This document shows positions 22,897-32,227 of a stretch of DNA of 55,995 nt, piece by piece. A model generated the notes under the pieces. That model worked only from the letters and a program-made list of their open reading frames with translations. It was not told the origin of the DNA and did not search any database. A program made the position numbers and the translations under genes. Each line of letters starts with the position of its first letter. The first letter of the stretch is position 1. This DNA comes from Sediminibacterium sp. (GTDB lineage: Bacteria > Bacteroidota > Bacteroidia > Chitinophagales > Chitinophagaceae), in the NCBI GenBank assembly GCA_028687975.1, contig JAQTZD010000001.1, positions 1 through 55,995 on the forward strand. Reading direction: 5' to 3'.

Positions 22897-23955
22897 TTAG
22901 TTCTTTGGTATTTTTTTATCTATTTCACTTAATAAAATTCGAGTATTTAGAAGAAAACGAGCGTTCTTATATGGGTCAGTATCAAATAACTCTTGAAGCT
23001 TAGTTCTGACCATTTTAAGTTGCCCAGGTGTTTGCTTCATAAAGGATTGAATATTTTTGAAATAATCCTTGTGGCGTAAAATAGTTTCTGGTGTACAATT
23101 TGCTTCGGATGCAAGCATTTTAAGATCGTTTTCAGATAATCTCTTTTTAAGATTGACTCCCCCCTTTATTGCCGATAATGATTTAATAAGGTGTATTGAC
23201 AAAACTAGTTTTGCAGTTCCATAGTTTTCCCTTTTCCTCTTGATTGCCATTGGGGTTCCCTCAATTTGAAAATCTTCTATTTTATTCTTAATGGATATTA
23301 TATCTGAGGAGAATTGTTCAGCAGTAGTGCTTAAAACATTAGTTTCCTGGGTAATTTGAAAAATATTACCTTCTATTTTATTAATCTTTTTATTTATAAG
23401 CAGAGATTCGTTTTTAATCTCTTGATTACAAATTCTGTCGTTGTCAACGACAAAGGATTGTAACTTCTCAAGCTTAGTTTGGACTATAGAAATTTCTTTA
23501 TTTACAGGTAATATAACGTGATTGATCAATACCTCTTTTTCAATCTTATTTTTTGCAACATTAATTTCCCGACAAAAAGATTGTAAGTCCGGGGCTAAGC
23601 ATTTATGATACAGACAGAAGTAATAAATACTGGCAATAATAACTGCTACCTGTGGCAATATTTGTGAATTGTCTGGTAGGAAGAAATAAATGGACAAGAT
23701 AAAAAATCCTGCTCCATAAAACGCAAAGCGACCTAATTTTCCCCAGATGAATTGCACAGGAGCAAGTATTTTGCTCATTTCTTCATCCAATGAAATGTAA
23801 GAATGTCCGGTATTTTCAGATGCATAGCTTCTAAATCTGTTTTCAATGCGAGCTGCAATATTCTCCCGGCTTTGAGTAGTATTAAAAGAAGTATACAATT
23901 GGATAGACTCTCTCAGTTGAGAGAACATGAATGAGTTCTTATCAAGGACTTGCAT
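22897..23955 (-). CDS. Membrane-anchored coiled-coil protein, unknown
   Basis: 352 residues. Two hydrophobic segments lie at about 76-93 (FAFYGAGFFILSIYFFLP) and 100-117 (QVAVIIASIYYFCLYHKC). From about 130 to 235 the sequence has the heptad-like pattern of a long coiled coil (NKIEKEV, TKLEKLQ, NKKINKIEGNIFQITQE). The rest is a helical, Lys-rich domain. No enzymatic motif and no recognised family. It is the last gene of the island before the tRNA and may be cargo of the element; a defence role cannot be shown. Confidence 0.7.
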   Translation of the reverse strand: MQVLDKNSFMFSQLRESIQLYTSFNTTQSRENIAARIENRFRSYASENTGHSYISLDEEMSKILAPVQFIWGKLGRFAFYGAGFFILSIYFFLPDNSQILPQVAVIIASIYYFCLYHKCLAPDLQSFCREINVAKNKIEKEVLINHVILPVNKEISIVQTKLEKLQSFVVDNDRICNQEIKNESLLINKKINKIEGNIFQITQETNVLSTTAEQFSSDIISIKNKIEDFQIEGTPMAIKRKRENYGTAKLVLSIHLIKSLSAIKGGVNLKKRLSENDLKMLASEANCTPETILRHKDYFKNIQSFMKQTPGQLKMVRTKLQELFDTDPYKNARFLLNTRILLSEIDKKIPKN

Positions 23956-24088
23956 ATGGATAGGATTTACTTCAAATTACAATAAAAGGCAATAATAGGC
24001 AAACGAAATAAACCCGTAATTTGTGTGTATCAAACTTGGTAAAGAGAAGTAATCCAGGGTAAAATTGAGAATAAGAATTGCAAGATAG

Positions 24089-24112
24089 ATCGACTAAAAA
24101 ATCGACTAAAAA
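24089..24112. repeat. Two perfect tandem copies of ATCGACTAAAAA
   Basis: 12-bp units at 24089-24100 and 24101-24112, next to the tRNA-Asp terminator and at the border between AT-rich island and core genome. They may be an old attachment-site duplication or simply slippage; the other end of the island is not in the window. Confidence 0.55.
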
Positions 24113-24114
24113 AG

Positions 24115-24139
24115 AAAAACCCGCGACCAGCGCGGGTTT
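24115..24139 (-). terminator. Terminator of tRNA-Asp
   Basis: CCCGCG and CGCGGG (6-bp stem, 5-nt loop) flanked by A- and T-runs. On the minus strand the hairpin is followed by TTTTTCTTTTTT, a good Rho-independent terminator 15 nt after the tRNA. Confidence 0.8.
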
Positions 24140-24153
24140 CATGGTAAACTAAG

Positions 24154-24227
24154 CGGACCGGACGGGACTCGAACCCGCGACCTCCGCCGTGACAGGGCGG
24201 CATTCTAACCAACTGAACTACCGATCC
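24154..24227 (-). tRNA. tRNA-Asp (anticodon GTC)
   Basis: On the minus strand the 74-nt cloverleaf starts GGATCGG and ends CCGGTCC plus discriminator G. The anticodon arm reads CCGCCCTGTCACGGCGG with GTC at 24193-24191, and the T arm contains GGTTCGAGTCC. CCA is not encoded. It marks the right edge of the island. Confidence 0.96.
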
Positions 24228-24265
24228 GTTCCTCATTCAACCGAAACCGGTTGTTTTTGGGATGG

Positions 24266-24294
24266 CAAAGATAAGGGGAAATACCTTTTTCAAA
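24266..24294 (-). promoter_or_regulatory. Promoter of tRNA-Asp
   Basis: Reading the minus strand, TTTG (24294-24291) and TATCTTTG (24273-24266) are 17 nt apart and match the Bacteroidota consensus. The tRNA begins 38 nt after the -7 box. Confidence 0.65.
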
Positions 24295-24349
24295 CAAATC
24301 TTTTCAAAAAAAAAAGCAATCCCTATTTTTACCGTCTCAATCATACAAA

Positions 24350-25330
24350 ATGCCTCAATACCCGAACAGACAATTCCTGGATTTTGAAAAGCCCATCAAG
24401 GAACTTTACGAGCAGATTGATGATACCAAAAAACTGGCTGAAAAGAATCCGAAGATCGATTATTCGGCTACACTGAAACAACTGGAAGACTCCATCATAG
24501 ATAAGCGCAGAGAAATCACCGAACGCCTCACACCCTGGCAGCGTGTTCAGTTGAGCCGCCACCCCGACAGACCTTATACCCTTAAATACATTGAGAAAAT
24601 GTGCACCAATTTTGTGGAGTTGCACGGAGACCGCAATGTAAGAGACGATAAGGCCATGGTAGGAGGTTTTGCGCAGCTGGATGGAGAAACCGTAATGATC
24701 ATTGGTCAGCAAAAAGGAGTGAATACCAAAATGCGCCAGTTGCGCAATTTCGGTATGGCCAATCCCGAGGGATACAGAAAAGCGCTACGTCTGATGCGGC
24801 TGGCCGAAAAGTTCAATAAGCCGGTTGTTGCTATGATCGATACGCCCGGCGCTTTTCCCGGCCCTGAAGCGGAGGAGCGCGGACAGGGTGAAGCCATTGC
24901 CCGTAACATCTATGAAATGATCCGCCTGAAAGTTCCTGTGATCGTTGTCATCATTGGCGAAGGAGCCAGTGGTGGTGCACTGGGCATTGGCGTGGGCGAT
25001 AAAGTGCTCATGATGGAGAACACCTGGTATACCGTGATCTCCCCCGAAAACTGCAGCTCTATTTTATGGCGCAGCTGGGAAAAGAAAGAAGTGGCAGCTG
25101 AACAGCTGAAACTGACCGCTAAAGACATGAAGGGCTTTGGTCTGGTAGATGAAATTGTTGAAGAACCTGCAGGCGGTGCACACTGGGATTACCAGGTTGC
25201 TGCCGACATGTTGAAGAGCAGTATTAAAAAAGCGCTCGAAGAGGTCAAACATAAGGCTTCGGCCGAAAGAATAAATGACCGAATCGAGAAATATGGCAAA
25301 ATGGGATTCTGGGAAGAATTGCCAGCCTAA
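24350..25330 (+). CDS. accA: Acetyl-CoA carboxylase, carboxyltransferase subunit alpha
   Basis: AccA with AccD moves the carboxyl group from biotin to acetyl-CoA, giving malonyl-CoA, the first step of fatty acid synthesis. The 326-residue product is full length: N-terminal helical region ([14 protein letters not shown]), the [12 protein letters not shown] segment, then the crotonase-like core with [18 protein letters not shown] and the oxyanion glycines in [15 protein letters not shown]. No accD lies nearby, which is normal. It is the first core gene after the island, divergent from tRNA-Asp, and 39 nt before dapA. Confidence 0.98.
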   Translation: MPQYPNRQFLDFEKPIKELYEQIDDTKKLAEKNPKIDYSATLKQLEDSIIDKRREITERLTPWQRVQLSRHPDRPYTLKYIEKMCTNFVELHGDRNVRDDKAMVGGFAQLDGETVMIIGQQKGVNTKMRQLRNFGMANPEGYRKALRLMRLAEKFNKPVVAMIDTPGAFPGPEAEERGQGEAIARNIYEMIRLKVPVIVVIIGEGASGGALGIGVGDKVLMMENTWYTVISPENCSSILWRSWEKKEVAAEQLKLTAKDMKGFGLVDEIVEEPAGGAHWDYQVAADMLKSSIKKALEEVKHKASAERINDRIEKYGKMGFWEELPA

Positions 25331-25369
25331 CACAGCAAACTTTAATATTCATCTTTTTAAATTGGCTAT

Positions 25370-26251
25370 ATGTCAGTTCAACAGCAATTGAGGGGCACCG
25401 GCGTGGCCCTGATCACTCCGTTCACGCCCAATAATACCATCGACTTTGATGCACTTGGTAAAGTAATTGAATCCATGATTTCCGGCGGTGTGGAGTACCT
25501 GGTTTCCCTGGGAACCACTGCTGAAACTCCGGTGCTTACCAATCCCGAGAAAACAGCTATCCTGGAATATACCTACGAGAAAACTGCCGGCCGTGTACCT
25601 GTGGTGGTGGGTATCGGAGGCAACGATACTGCCGACCTGATTCACGATCTAACCCATTTTCCGCTGGAAAAAGCTACGGCCATCCTCAGTGCTTCTCCTT
25701 ATTACAACAAACCTTCGCAGGAAGGTATATTTCAGCATTATAAAATGATTGCTGCGGTTTCTCCCAAACCCATCCTGCTCTACAATGTTCCTGGTCGTAC
25801 CGGCCGCAATATGACTGCTGCCACTACTTTGCGCATTGCCAACGAAGTCAGCAATATCATTGGCATCAAGGAAGCCAGTGGTGATATGGCGCAGTGTATG
25901 CAGATTCTCCGTGATAAACCAAAAGGATTTCTGGTGGTGAGCGGAGACGATGCCCTTGCATTGCCTCAGCTGGCCTGTGGCATGGAAGGGGTAATCAGCG
26001 TGGCGGCCAATGCATTTCCCAAAACCTTTGGAGACATGGTGCGGCACTGCCTGCTGCACAATTTTGAAGCGGCCAAACAGCTCAACGATGGCCTGATTGA
26101 GGCTTACAACCTGATGTTCGAAGAGAACAATCCCGCCGGAGTTAAAGCTTTTATGGCCGAACAGGGTTTGATCCAGAATTATCTGCGCATGCCCAATGTT
26201 CCTTTGAGTAAGCCGATCCATGATAAAATCAAACAATACCTGGCCCTTTAA
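25370..26251 (+). CDS. dapA: 4-hydroxy-tetrahydrodipicolinate synthase
   Basis: DapA condenses pyruvate and aspartate semialdehyde in the lysine/diaminopimelate pathway. The 293-residue TIM barrel has the threonine pair in SLGTTAETP, Tyr138 in LLYNVPGRTG, and the Schiff-base Lys167 in IIGIKEASGD. The GIGGND stretch is also typical. It follows accA by 39 nt in the same direction and may be cotranscribed. GC-rich codons, unlike the island genes. Confidence 0.97.
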   Translation: MSVQQQLRGTGVALITPFTPNNTIDFDALGKVIESMISGGVEYLVSLGTTAETPVLTNPEKTAILEYTYEKTAGRVPVVVGIGGNDTADLIHDLTHFPLEKATAILSASPYYNKPSQEGIFQHYKMIAAVSPKPILLYNVPGRTGRNMTAATTLRIANEVSNIIGIKEASGDMAQCMQILRDKPKGFLVVSGDDALALPQLACGMEGVISVAANAFPKTFGDMVRHCLLHNFEAAKQLNDGLIEAYNLMFEENNPAGVKAFMAEQGLIQNYLRMPNVPLSKPIHDKIKQYLAL

Positions 26252-26338
26252 GCTGGTTCAGCCGGTTCTTTCGCCTGTATTTTGTTGAACGGTGTTCGTT
26301 GTCTGAACATTCGTTTTATCTTCATCCTGAAAGATAAA

Positions 26339-28885
26339 ATGATGATTATGGTGAAAGTTTTTTTCGGATCATTACTGGCTTGCCTGTTCATGAACACAGT
26401 TGTTGCGCAAACGCCGCCGGAGTATCCCAGTGCTACGATTTATGCACAGCTGAAAAAGCTGGGGGTACTGGGCAGTGTGCTGTATTTAGCGGCGCATCCC
26501 GACGATGAAAACAACAGTTTTCTTCCTTATCTGGCAAAAGAAAAAAACTATCGTACAGCTTATCTCAGCCTTACCAGGGGAGATGGCGGTCAGAACCTGA
26601 TTGGCCCGGAACAAGGCATTGAACTGGGATTGATCAGAACCCAGGAACTGATTGCTGCCCGTAGGGTGGATGGTTCTGAACAGTATTTCAGCAGCGCTTA
26701 CGAGTTTGGGTTCAGCAAAACAGCGGAGGAAACCCTGAATATCTGGAACAGAGATAAAGTACTGGCCGATATAGTTTGGGTAATTCGCAAGTACCAGCCT
26801 GATATCATCATCAACCGTTTCCCCGGTAATTCTATGGCAGGTCATGGCAACCATGCCGCTTCTGCCATCTTATCGCAGGAAGCGTTTACAGCTGCGGCAG
26901 ATCCCAAGCGTTTTCCCGAGCAATTGAAACTGGGGGTAGAGCCCTGGCAGGCTAAAAGGCTGGTTTGGAATACCTATAATTTCGGAAGCCTGAATACCAC
27001 CCGTCCGGACCAGCTCAGGCTGGATGCAGGCGGCTTCAATGTATTGCTGGGTAAAAGCTATGGAGAAATTGGCGGAGAAGCCAGGAGTATGCACAAGAGT
27101 CAGGGAGAAGGCCGTCCGCGCCGCAAAGGGCCTGTGGTGGAATATTTTGCCCATATGGCCGGTGATAGCGCCAAACAGGACCTCATGGAAGGTGTGGTGA
27201 CCAACTGGTCCCGGATTCCCGATGGGGGTGTGGCCATGCAGGCTGCTGTTGATGCCATCATCAAAAACTATGAATTTGAACATCCGGAAAAATCAGTAGC
27301 GCCATTGATTGCGCTTTATAAACAACTGCAGCAACTGACCAACAAGGACAACTGGTGGTATCAGAAAAAGCACGAGATAGAAGAACTGATCTTGGCCTGC
27401 GGCGGTGTAGTAGCGGAAGCCACTACCGAAGTGGAATACGCTGTTCCCGGAGAAAAACTGGCGGTGAACCTTTTTGTAAACAAGCGCAATCCTTCTGATC
27501 TGCAACTAGACCAGGTGTTGCTGAATACTGCAGCCGAACATTCTTTCGATACCAGCCTGCATATTCGCACAGCACCAAACACGAATTTTAGTTTTGTGAA
27601 ACATTTTACGGTAGAACCGGGTAAACCTTTTTCTCAACCTTACTGGCTTGCACAGCCCATGGATGGTATTGGTAATTTTCATATCAACGATCAGCAAATG
27701 GTTGGTAATGCGGAATCTGCTCCTCCATACACAGCAAGGTTTGTATTCAGTATGAACGACATCAGTTTTATGGTGCATCGTCCGGTTCAGTACAAATATG
27801 TAGACCCTGTTCGCGGGGAAGTGTACCAGCCCCTTAATGTTATTCCTCCGGTGGTGGTGTCACTCAACAAAGATGTGGCGTTGACCAATGTAGAAGTGGC
27901 CGGTAAAGGAAAGCAGACTGTTGGTTCGCTGCTCCTGCAATACAAATTCAACTTCAGCGCCCCTGCATTGCCGGTAACCATTCGCATCATGAATGGCGAT
28001 AAAGCGCTGTTTACAAAAGATACCATCCTGCAGGCCGAAGCAGGCGCCGTGTATGCCTATCCGGTAGAGCTGCACAGCATCACCGGTAAAAAACTTCCTG
28101 CAAAAATTTCAGCCGAGGTAGACTATGTGTTACAGGGAAAAAAACATGCGTATACCCATTACCTGAAATCCATCAAATACGATCATATTCCTTCGATTAA
28201 TTATTTCTATAAAGATCAGGTAACCCTGGTGAACGAAAAGATCAACACCGTACCCAAAAAAGTAGGATATATTATTGGAGCCGGTGATCTGGTACCCGAT
28301 GCTCTGGAGCAACTGGGTTATCCCGTAGACATCCTGAAAGAATCGGATATCAATGACCTCCACCTGAAAAAATACGATGCCATTGTAGTAGGCATCCGTG
28401 CTTTCAATATGCACGAATGGCTCACCAATAAGAACGATGTGCTGAACCGTTTTGTGGAGCAGGGTGGTCACCTGATTATACAGTACCTCAAGAGCAACCA
28501 GGTAGGCGATAAAAAAGTGAAAGTAGGACCTTATCCGTTCAGCATGAGTGGTATCCGCGTTACAGAGGAAAATGCCAAAGTGAATTTTCTTCTCCCGAAC
28601 CATTCACTGCTAAACTTCCCGAATAAAATTTCCACTAAGGATTTTGAAGGATGGGTGCAGGAGAGAAGTACCTACCAGGCCAACCCCATTGCGGCGCCTT
28701 ATGAGGCATTGCTGGGCATGAATGATTCAGGTGAGAAAGAAACCAATGGTAGTTTGATTACAGCCAGGTATGGTAAGGGTAATATCACTTATCTTAGTCT
28801 GGTATTGTTCCGCCAATTGCCTGCAGGTGTTCCGGGTTCGTATCGATTACTGGCCAACCTGATTGGTTTACCTGCGGCTAAATAA
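26339..28885 (+). CDS. Secreted PIG-L/LmbE-family deacetylase, large form
   Basis: PIG-L enzymes are zinc-dependent N-deacetylases acting on amino sugars. After a signal peptide (VFFGSLLACLFMNTVVAQ) the catalytic domain begins with AAHPDDENNSF, the zinc-binding HPDDE, and a later His in GHGNHAASA. The C-terminal 550 residues include beta-rich regions and an ending domain (about 640-848) resembling a glutamine-amidotransferase-like fold. The start is one of clustered ATGs; I use 26339. Length 848 aa is usual for the large Bacteroidota form. Its stop overlaps the next small gene (TAATG), and two microproteins and a symporter follow, so it may serve catabolism of an imported amino sugar. Substrate unknown. 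Confidence 0.9.
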   Translation: MMIMVKVFFGSLLACLFMNTVVAQTPPEYPSATIYAQLKKLGVLGSVLYLAAHPDDENNSFLPYLAKEKNYRTAYLSLTRGDGGQNLIGPEQGIELGLIRTQELIAARRVDGSEQYFSSAYEFGFSKTAEETLNIWNRDKVLADIVWVIRKYQPDIIINRFPGNSMAGHGNHAASAILSQEAFTAAADPKRFPEQLKLGVEPWQAKRLVWNTYNFGSLNTTRPDQLRLDAGGFNVLLGKSYGEIGGEARSMHKSQGEGRPRRKGPVVEYFAHMAGDSAKQDLMEGVVTNWSRIPDGGVAMQAAVDAIIKNYEFEHPEKSVAPLIALYKQLQQLTNKDNWWYQKKHEIEELILACGGVVAEATTEVEYAVPGEKLAVNLFVNKRNPSDLQLDQVLLNTAAEHSFDTSLHIRTAPNTNFSFVKHFTVEPGKPFSQPYWLAQPMDGIGNFHINDQQMVGNAESAPPYTARFVFSMNDISFMVHRPVQYKYVDPVRGEVYQPLNVIPPVVVSLNKDVALTNVEVAGKGKQTVGSLLLQYKFNFSAPALPVTIRIMNGDKALFTKDTILQAEAGAVYAYPVELHSITGKKLPAKISAEVDYVLQGKKHAYTHYLKSIKYDHIPSINYFYKDQVTLVNEKINTVPKKVGYIIGAGDLVPDALEQLGYPVDILKESDINDLHLKKYDAIVVGIRAFNMHEWLTNKNDVLNRFVEQGGHLIIQYLKSNQVGDKKVKVGPYPFSMSGIRVTEENAKVNFLLPNHSLLNFPNKISTKDFEGWVQERSTYQANPIAAPYEALLGMNDSGEKETNGSLITARYGKGNITYLSLVLFRQLPAGVPGSYRLLANLIGLPAAK

Positions 28886-29040
28886 TGATTATGCAACCCA
28901 GAAAAAAGATCAGCTTTTTCACCCTCATTATTATTGGTGTGGCAATCGGTTTTTTTATCAAAAATGTAAAAATCGGATTGATCATTGGGCTGGCCCTTGG
29001 CTTACTGGCCGGTGGTTTGATGAGTTTTAAATCTAAATAG
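28885..29040 (+). CDS. 51-residue membrane microprotein
   Basis: ATG at 28885 overlaps the PIG-L stop (TAATG) and the frame ends with TAG at 29038-29040; ATG 28891 is an alternative. The product has two hydrophobic segments separated by KNVK (FFTLIIIGVAIGFFI and IGLIIGLALGLLAGGL), a membrane hairpin. It is followed without gap by the next small gene. The tight packing between two long genes supports that it is real. Confidence 0.7.
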   Translation: MIMQPRKKISFFTLIIIGVAIGFFIKNVKIGLIIGLALGLLAGGLMSFKSK

Positions 29041-29154
29041 ATGAATCAGAAAGTTCCCATTTTCGGTTCCTGGAAGCGCTGGTACATTTTTGTGCTGGTC
29101 TTTCTGCTCGTACTCATTGTTTTCTTCACCTGGCTTACAAATTATTTTGCATGA
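29041..29154 (+). CDS. 37-residue membrane microprotein
   Basis: ATG 29041 directly follows the previous stop; TGA at 29152-29154 overlaps the symporter start (ATGA). One hydrophobic segment (WYIFVLVFLLVLIVFFTWL) with a basic N-terminus gives a single membrane helix with the N-terminus inside. Small one-helix partners are known for some sodium:solute symporters, so it could be an accessory subunit. Confidence 0.68.
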   Translation: MNQKVPIFGSWKRWYIFVLVFLLVLIVFFTWLTNYFA

Positions 29155-30857
29155 GCAAACTAGACTGGATGGTACTGGTGGCAACACTGGTGGCCATTGT
29201 TGCATATGGGTTATATAAAAGCAGAACCAGTAAGAACCTGGAAGGCTATTTCCTGAGCAACCGTAATATGCCCTGGTACCTGGTGTTGCTGAGCATCATG
29301 GGTACACAGGCAAGTGCCATCACTTTTCTGTCGGCACCCGGCCAGGCATTTACAGACGGGATGCGTTTTGTGCAGTATTATTTTGGTTTGCCCATTGCTA
29401 TGGTAGTGCTCTGTGTAACTTTTGTACCCCTGTTCAGCAAACTGAAAGTGTTTACCGCCTATGAATTCCTGGAACAACGCTTTGATGTAAAGACCAGGGT
29501 ATTTACATCCGCACTCTTCCTGCTTTCGCGTGGGTTGTCTACCGGTATCAGTATTTACGCTCCCTCTATCATTCTTTCCTCTCTTATGGGTTGGGATATT
29601 TTCTACACCAATATTGTAATGGGCGGGGTATTGATTGTGTACACGGTAACCGGAGGAGCCAAGGCGGTAGCCTATACACAACAGTTGCAACTCCTGATCA
29701 TTTTCATTGGCATGTTCATTGCCGGCTACCTGATTGTAACGCATCTTCCTGCCAATGTGGGTTTTGCGGATGCGCTCTCCATCAGCGGCGCTTCCGGTAA
29801 ACTGAACATCATCACCACCGGAATTACCGAAAACGGATTCGACTGGAAAGACCGCTACAACATCATCAGCGGGGTGATAGGTGGTTTCTTCCTGGCTCTC
29901 TCTTATTTTGGTACAGACCAATCGCAGGTGGGCAGGTATCTCACTGCGAAAGATGAAACCGAGAGCAAGATCGGCCTGCTCATGAACGGTCTGGTAAAAG
30001 TGCCCATGCAGTTCCTGATTTTGTTGTTGGGTGCTTTGCTGTTCACTTTCTATCAGTTCAATCCCTCTCCTGTTTTCTTCAACAGGGCAGTAGAGGAAAA
30101 AGCTATGGCTACTCCGTACAAAGATTCTCTGCTCCGGATTAAATACCAGTTTGAAGAAAAGCAAATGAACCAGCAGGCCAACAGCCAGCTGTATGTGATC
30201 AAGAAACAGGATCAGTACAAAGACAGTATTGCCGCCGGCAATGCAGAACTGAATCAGTTAAAGTCCAGCTACAAATCCATAATCAAAAAAGCGGTACCCG
30301 GGGGAGACGTGAACGATACCAACTATATTTTTCTTCGCTTTGTGGTAGATTTTCTGCCTGCCGGTTTGGTGGGCCTGCTCATTGCCATCATTTTCCTGGC
30401 TGCATGGGGTTCCATTGCTGCTGCCCTGAATTCACTGGCCTCCTGTACTATGGTCGATTTTCATTGCAGGTTTAGTAAGCCCGGCACTGTGGAAAATGAA
30501 GCACAGAAAGATGCACGTGAGTATAAAATATCCAGGTACTACACCCTGGCCTGGGGCGTATTCTGTGTAATCACTGCGCAGTTCGCCAGTGGTATGGGTA
30601 GCCTGATAGAAGCCGTGAATGTATTGGGGTCACTTTTTTACGGAGTGATCCTGGGTATTTTTCTTGTGGCTTTCTACATGAAAAAAATAAAAGGGAATGC
30701 CGTGTTCTGGGCGGCCGTTGTGGGGGAAGTGGTGGTAATTGCACTCTTCCTGCTCGACAAATACAACATCATTGGGCTGGGCTTTTTATGGCTGAATGTG
30801 GCCGGTGCACTGGCGGTGGTTTTCCTGAGCTGGTGTTTATCTTTTTTCAAAAGATAA
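29151..30857 (+). CDS. Sodium:solute symporter (SSS family)
   Basis: SSS transporters bring a solute in with sodium. The 568-residue protein starts MSKLDWMVLVATLVAIVAYG and shows about 13 hydrophobic segments, with SNRNMPWYLVLLSIMGTQAS at the first-helix region and GVIGGFFLALSYFGTDQSQVGRY, a family hallmark. Between about residues 315 and 395 there is an unusual charged, Lys/Gln-rich insertion between membrane helices. The ATG overlaps the microprotein stop. With the PIG-L gene the likely substrate is a sugar or amino-sugar derivative; that is inference. Confidence 0.92.
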   Translation: MSKLDWMVLVATLVAIVAYGLYKSRTSKNLEGYFLSNRNMPWYLVLLSIMGTQASAITFLSAPGQAFTDGMRFVQYYFGLPIAMVVLCVTFVPLFSKLKVFTAYEFLEQRFDVKTRVFTSALFLLSRGLSTGISIYAPSIILSSLMGWDIFYTNIVMGGVLIVYTVTGGAKAVAYTQQLQLLIIFIGMFIAGYLIVTHLPANVGFADALSISGASGKLNIITTGITENGFDWKDRYNIISGVIGGFFLALSYFGTDQSQVGRYLTAKDETESKIGLLMNGLVKVPMQFLILLLGALLFTFYQFNPSPVFFNRAVEEKAMATPYKDSLLRIKYQFEEKQMNQQANSQLYVIKKQDQYKDSIAAGNAELNQLKSSYKSIIKKAVPGGDVNDTNYIFLRFVVDFLPAGLVGLLIAIIFLAAWGSIAAALNSLASCTMVDFHCRFSKPGTVENEAQKDAREYKISRYYTLAWGVFCVITAQFASGMGSLIEAVNVLGSLFYGVILGIFLVAFYMKKIKGNAVFWAAVVGEVVVIALFLLDKYNIIGLGFLWLNVAGALAVVFLSWCLSFFKR

Positions 30858-30894
30858 ACAGTACCTTCCTGTTCAGATTTTAGATGCACTGTAG

Positions 30895-32166
30895 ATGATT
30901 ACAAAATTCAACACCGTTGCATGGGCAGAAAATGCCGTCATGTACGAAGTCAATATTCGCCAGTTTACTCCAGAAGGAACTTTCAATGCTTTCGCCGAAC
31001 ACCTGCCCCGTTTGAAAGACATGGGGGTGGATCTGTTGTGGCTGATGCCCATTACCCCCATCAGCAAAATGAAGCGGCAGGGCACACTGGGCAGCTATTA
31101 TGCCTGCAGCAGTTATACCTCCGTTAATCCTGAGTTTGGAACACTGGAAGATTTTAAAAACCTGGTAGAAAAAGCACATCGCCTGGGCTTTAAACTCATC
31201 ATCGACTGGGTTGCCAATCATACAGGTTGGGATCACCACTGGACCGTGGAGCATCCCGAATGGATGATGCGTGATGAAGTCGGAAACTTTACAGAAAAGA
31301 ATGGCTGGGAAGATGTGATCGACCTGAATTTTGAAGTCATGGAAATGCGTCAGGAGCTGATTGATGCCATGCGCTTCTGGGTGTATGAATGTGATATAGA
31401 CGGATTCCGTTGCGATATGGCCCACCTGGTGCCACTCGATTTCTGGCAGCAGGCCCGCCTGAGTTGTGAGCTTATCAAACCATTGTTCTGGTTAGCCGAA
31501 TGCGAAGTGGTAGACTATCACCAGGTATTTGATGCAACCTATGCCTGGTGGTGGATGCACGAAACCGGGCTATACACGAAGGGCCAGAGCAGCTTGCATG
31601 AGGTCAGGAATGTATTGCATGCGTACAGCCAGTATCCTAAAAACGCCATTAAACTCTATTTTACCTCTAACCACGATGAGAACAGCTGGAACGGTACGGA
31701 AATGGAGAAATATGCTATTGCTGCCAAAGCATGGGCAGTATTCTCCTTTACCTGGCATGGGATGCCCATGATTTACAGTGGTCAGGAAAACATGAATACA
31801 AAACGCTTGCAGTTTTTTGAAAAGGATCCGATTGAATGGGAGGCTAGCCCGGTGCTGCACGATTTTTATAAAGCATTGGCTGCTTTACGTAAACGAAATG
31901 CAGCAATTTATGCCGGCGAATCATTCATATTACCCACCGAACACAGCGAACAGCTGGGAGCGTTCTTGCGCAGGAAAGGCAATGAGCTGGTATTGGTATT
32001 GCTGAATGTTTCCACCACCGGGAAACTGAAGATAACGGTGGATCATGAGTGGCTGAAAGGGAGGTTTAAAAACATCTTCAGCGGGGTGGAATTTCATTTT
32101 CACCACAAGGAAAGTTTTGAACTGCAGGCAGGGGATTACCTGGTGTATGAAAAAGTAACTGAATAA
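30895..32166 (+). CDS. GH13-family alpha-amylase-like glycosidase
   Basis: The 423-residue protein has all four GH13 regions: DWVANHTG (about 104-111), DGFRCDMAH with nucleophile Asp174, LAEC with acid/base Glu202, and SNHD with Asp260. A short C-terminal beta domain follows. No signal peptide, so it acts in the cytoplasm on internal alpha-glucans or imported oligosaccharides. It follows the symporter by 37 nt and ends at a palindromic terminator shared with the htrA-like gene. Confidence 0.93.
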   Translation: MITKFNTVAWAENAVMYEVNIRQFTPEGTFNAFAEHLPRLKDMGVDLLWLMPITPISKMKRQGTLGSYYACSSYTSVNPEFGTLEDFKNLVEKAHRLGFKLIIDWVANHTGWDHHWTVEHPEWMMRDEVGNFTEKNGWEDVIDLNFEVMEMRQELIDAMRFWVYECDIDGFRCDMAHLVPLDFWQQARLSCELIKPLFWLAECEVVDYHQVFDATYAWWWMHETGLYTKGQSSLHEVRNVLHAYSQYPKNAIKLYFTSNHDENSWNGTEMEKYAIAAKAWAVFSFTWHGMPMIYSGQENMNTKRLQFFEKDPIEWEASPVLHDFYKALAALRKRNAAIYAGESFILPTEHSEQLGAFLRRKGNELVLVLLNVSTTGKLKITVDHEWLKGRFKNIFSGVEFHFHHKESFELQAGDYLVYEKVTE

Positions 32167-32167
32167 T

Positions 32168-32199
32168 AAAAGCCGCATGAAAATTTTCATGCGGCTTTT
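32168..32199. terminator. Bidirectional terminator between GH13 and htrA genes
   Basis: A perfect 32-bp palindrome with arm AAAAGCCGCATGAAAA; each direction ends in a T-run. It lies between the converging stops at 32166 and 32228, so it serves both genes. Confidence 0.88.
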
Positions 32200-32227
32200 T
32201 AGTTGAAGGGATTGGCTCCCGAACAAT

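Noticed and set aside
24030..24236. 68-codon minus-strand frame
   Set aside because: It runs across the tRNA-Asp gene and its terminator.
26339..28885. PIG-L gene as BshB of bacillithiol synthesis, since bshC is in the window
   Set aside because: The protein is secreted and about 850 residues long, whereas BshB is a small cytoplasmic enzyme, and the genes are 26 kb apart.
29211..30164. 317-codon open frame on the minus strand inside the symporter gene
   Set aside because: It is a shadow of a strongly supported plus-strand gene; the composition (many His, Gln, Glu runs) fits no protein family.
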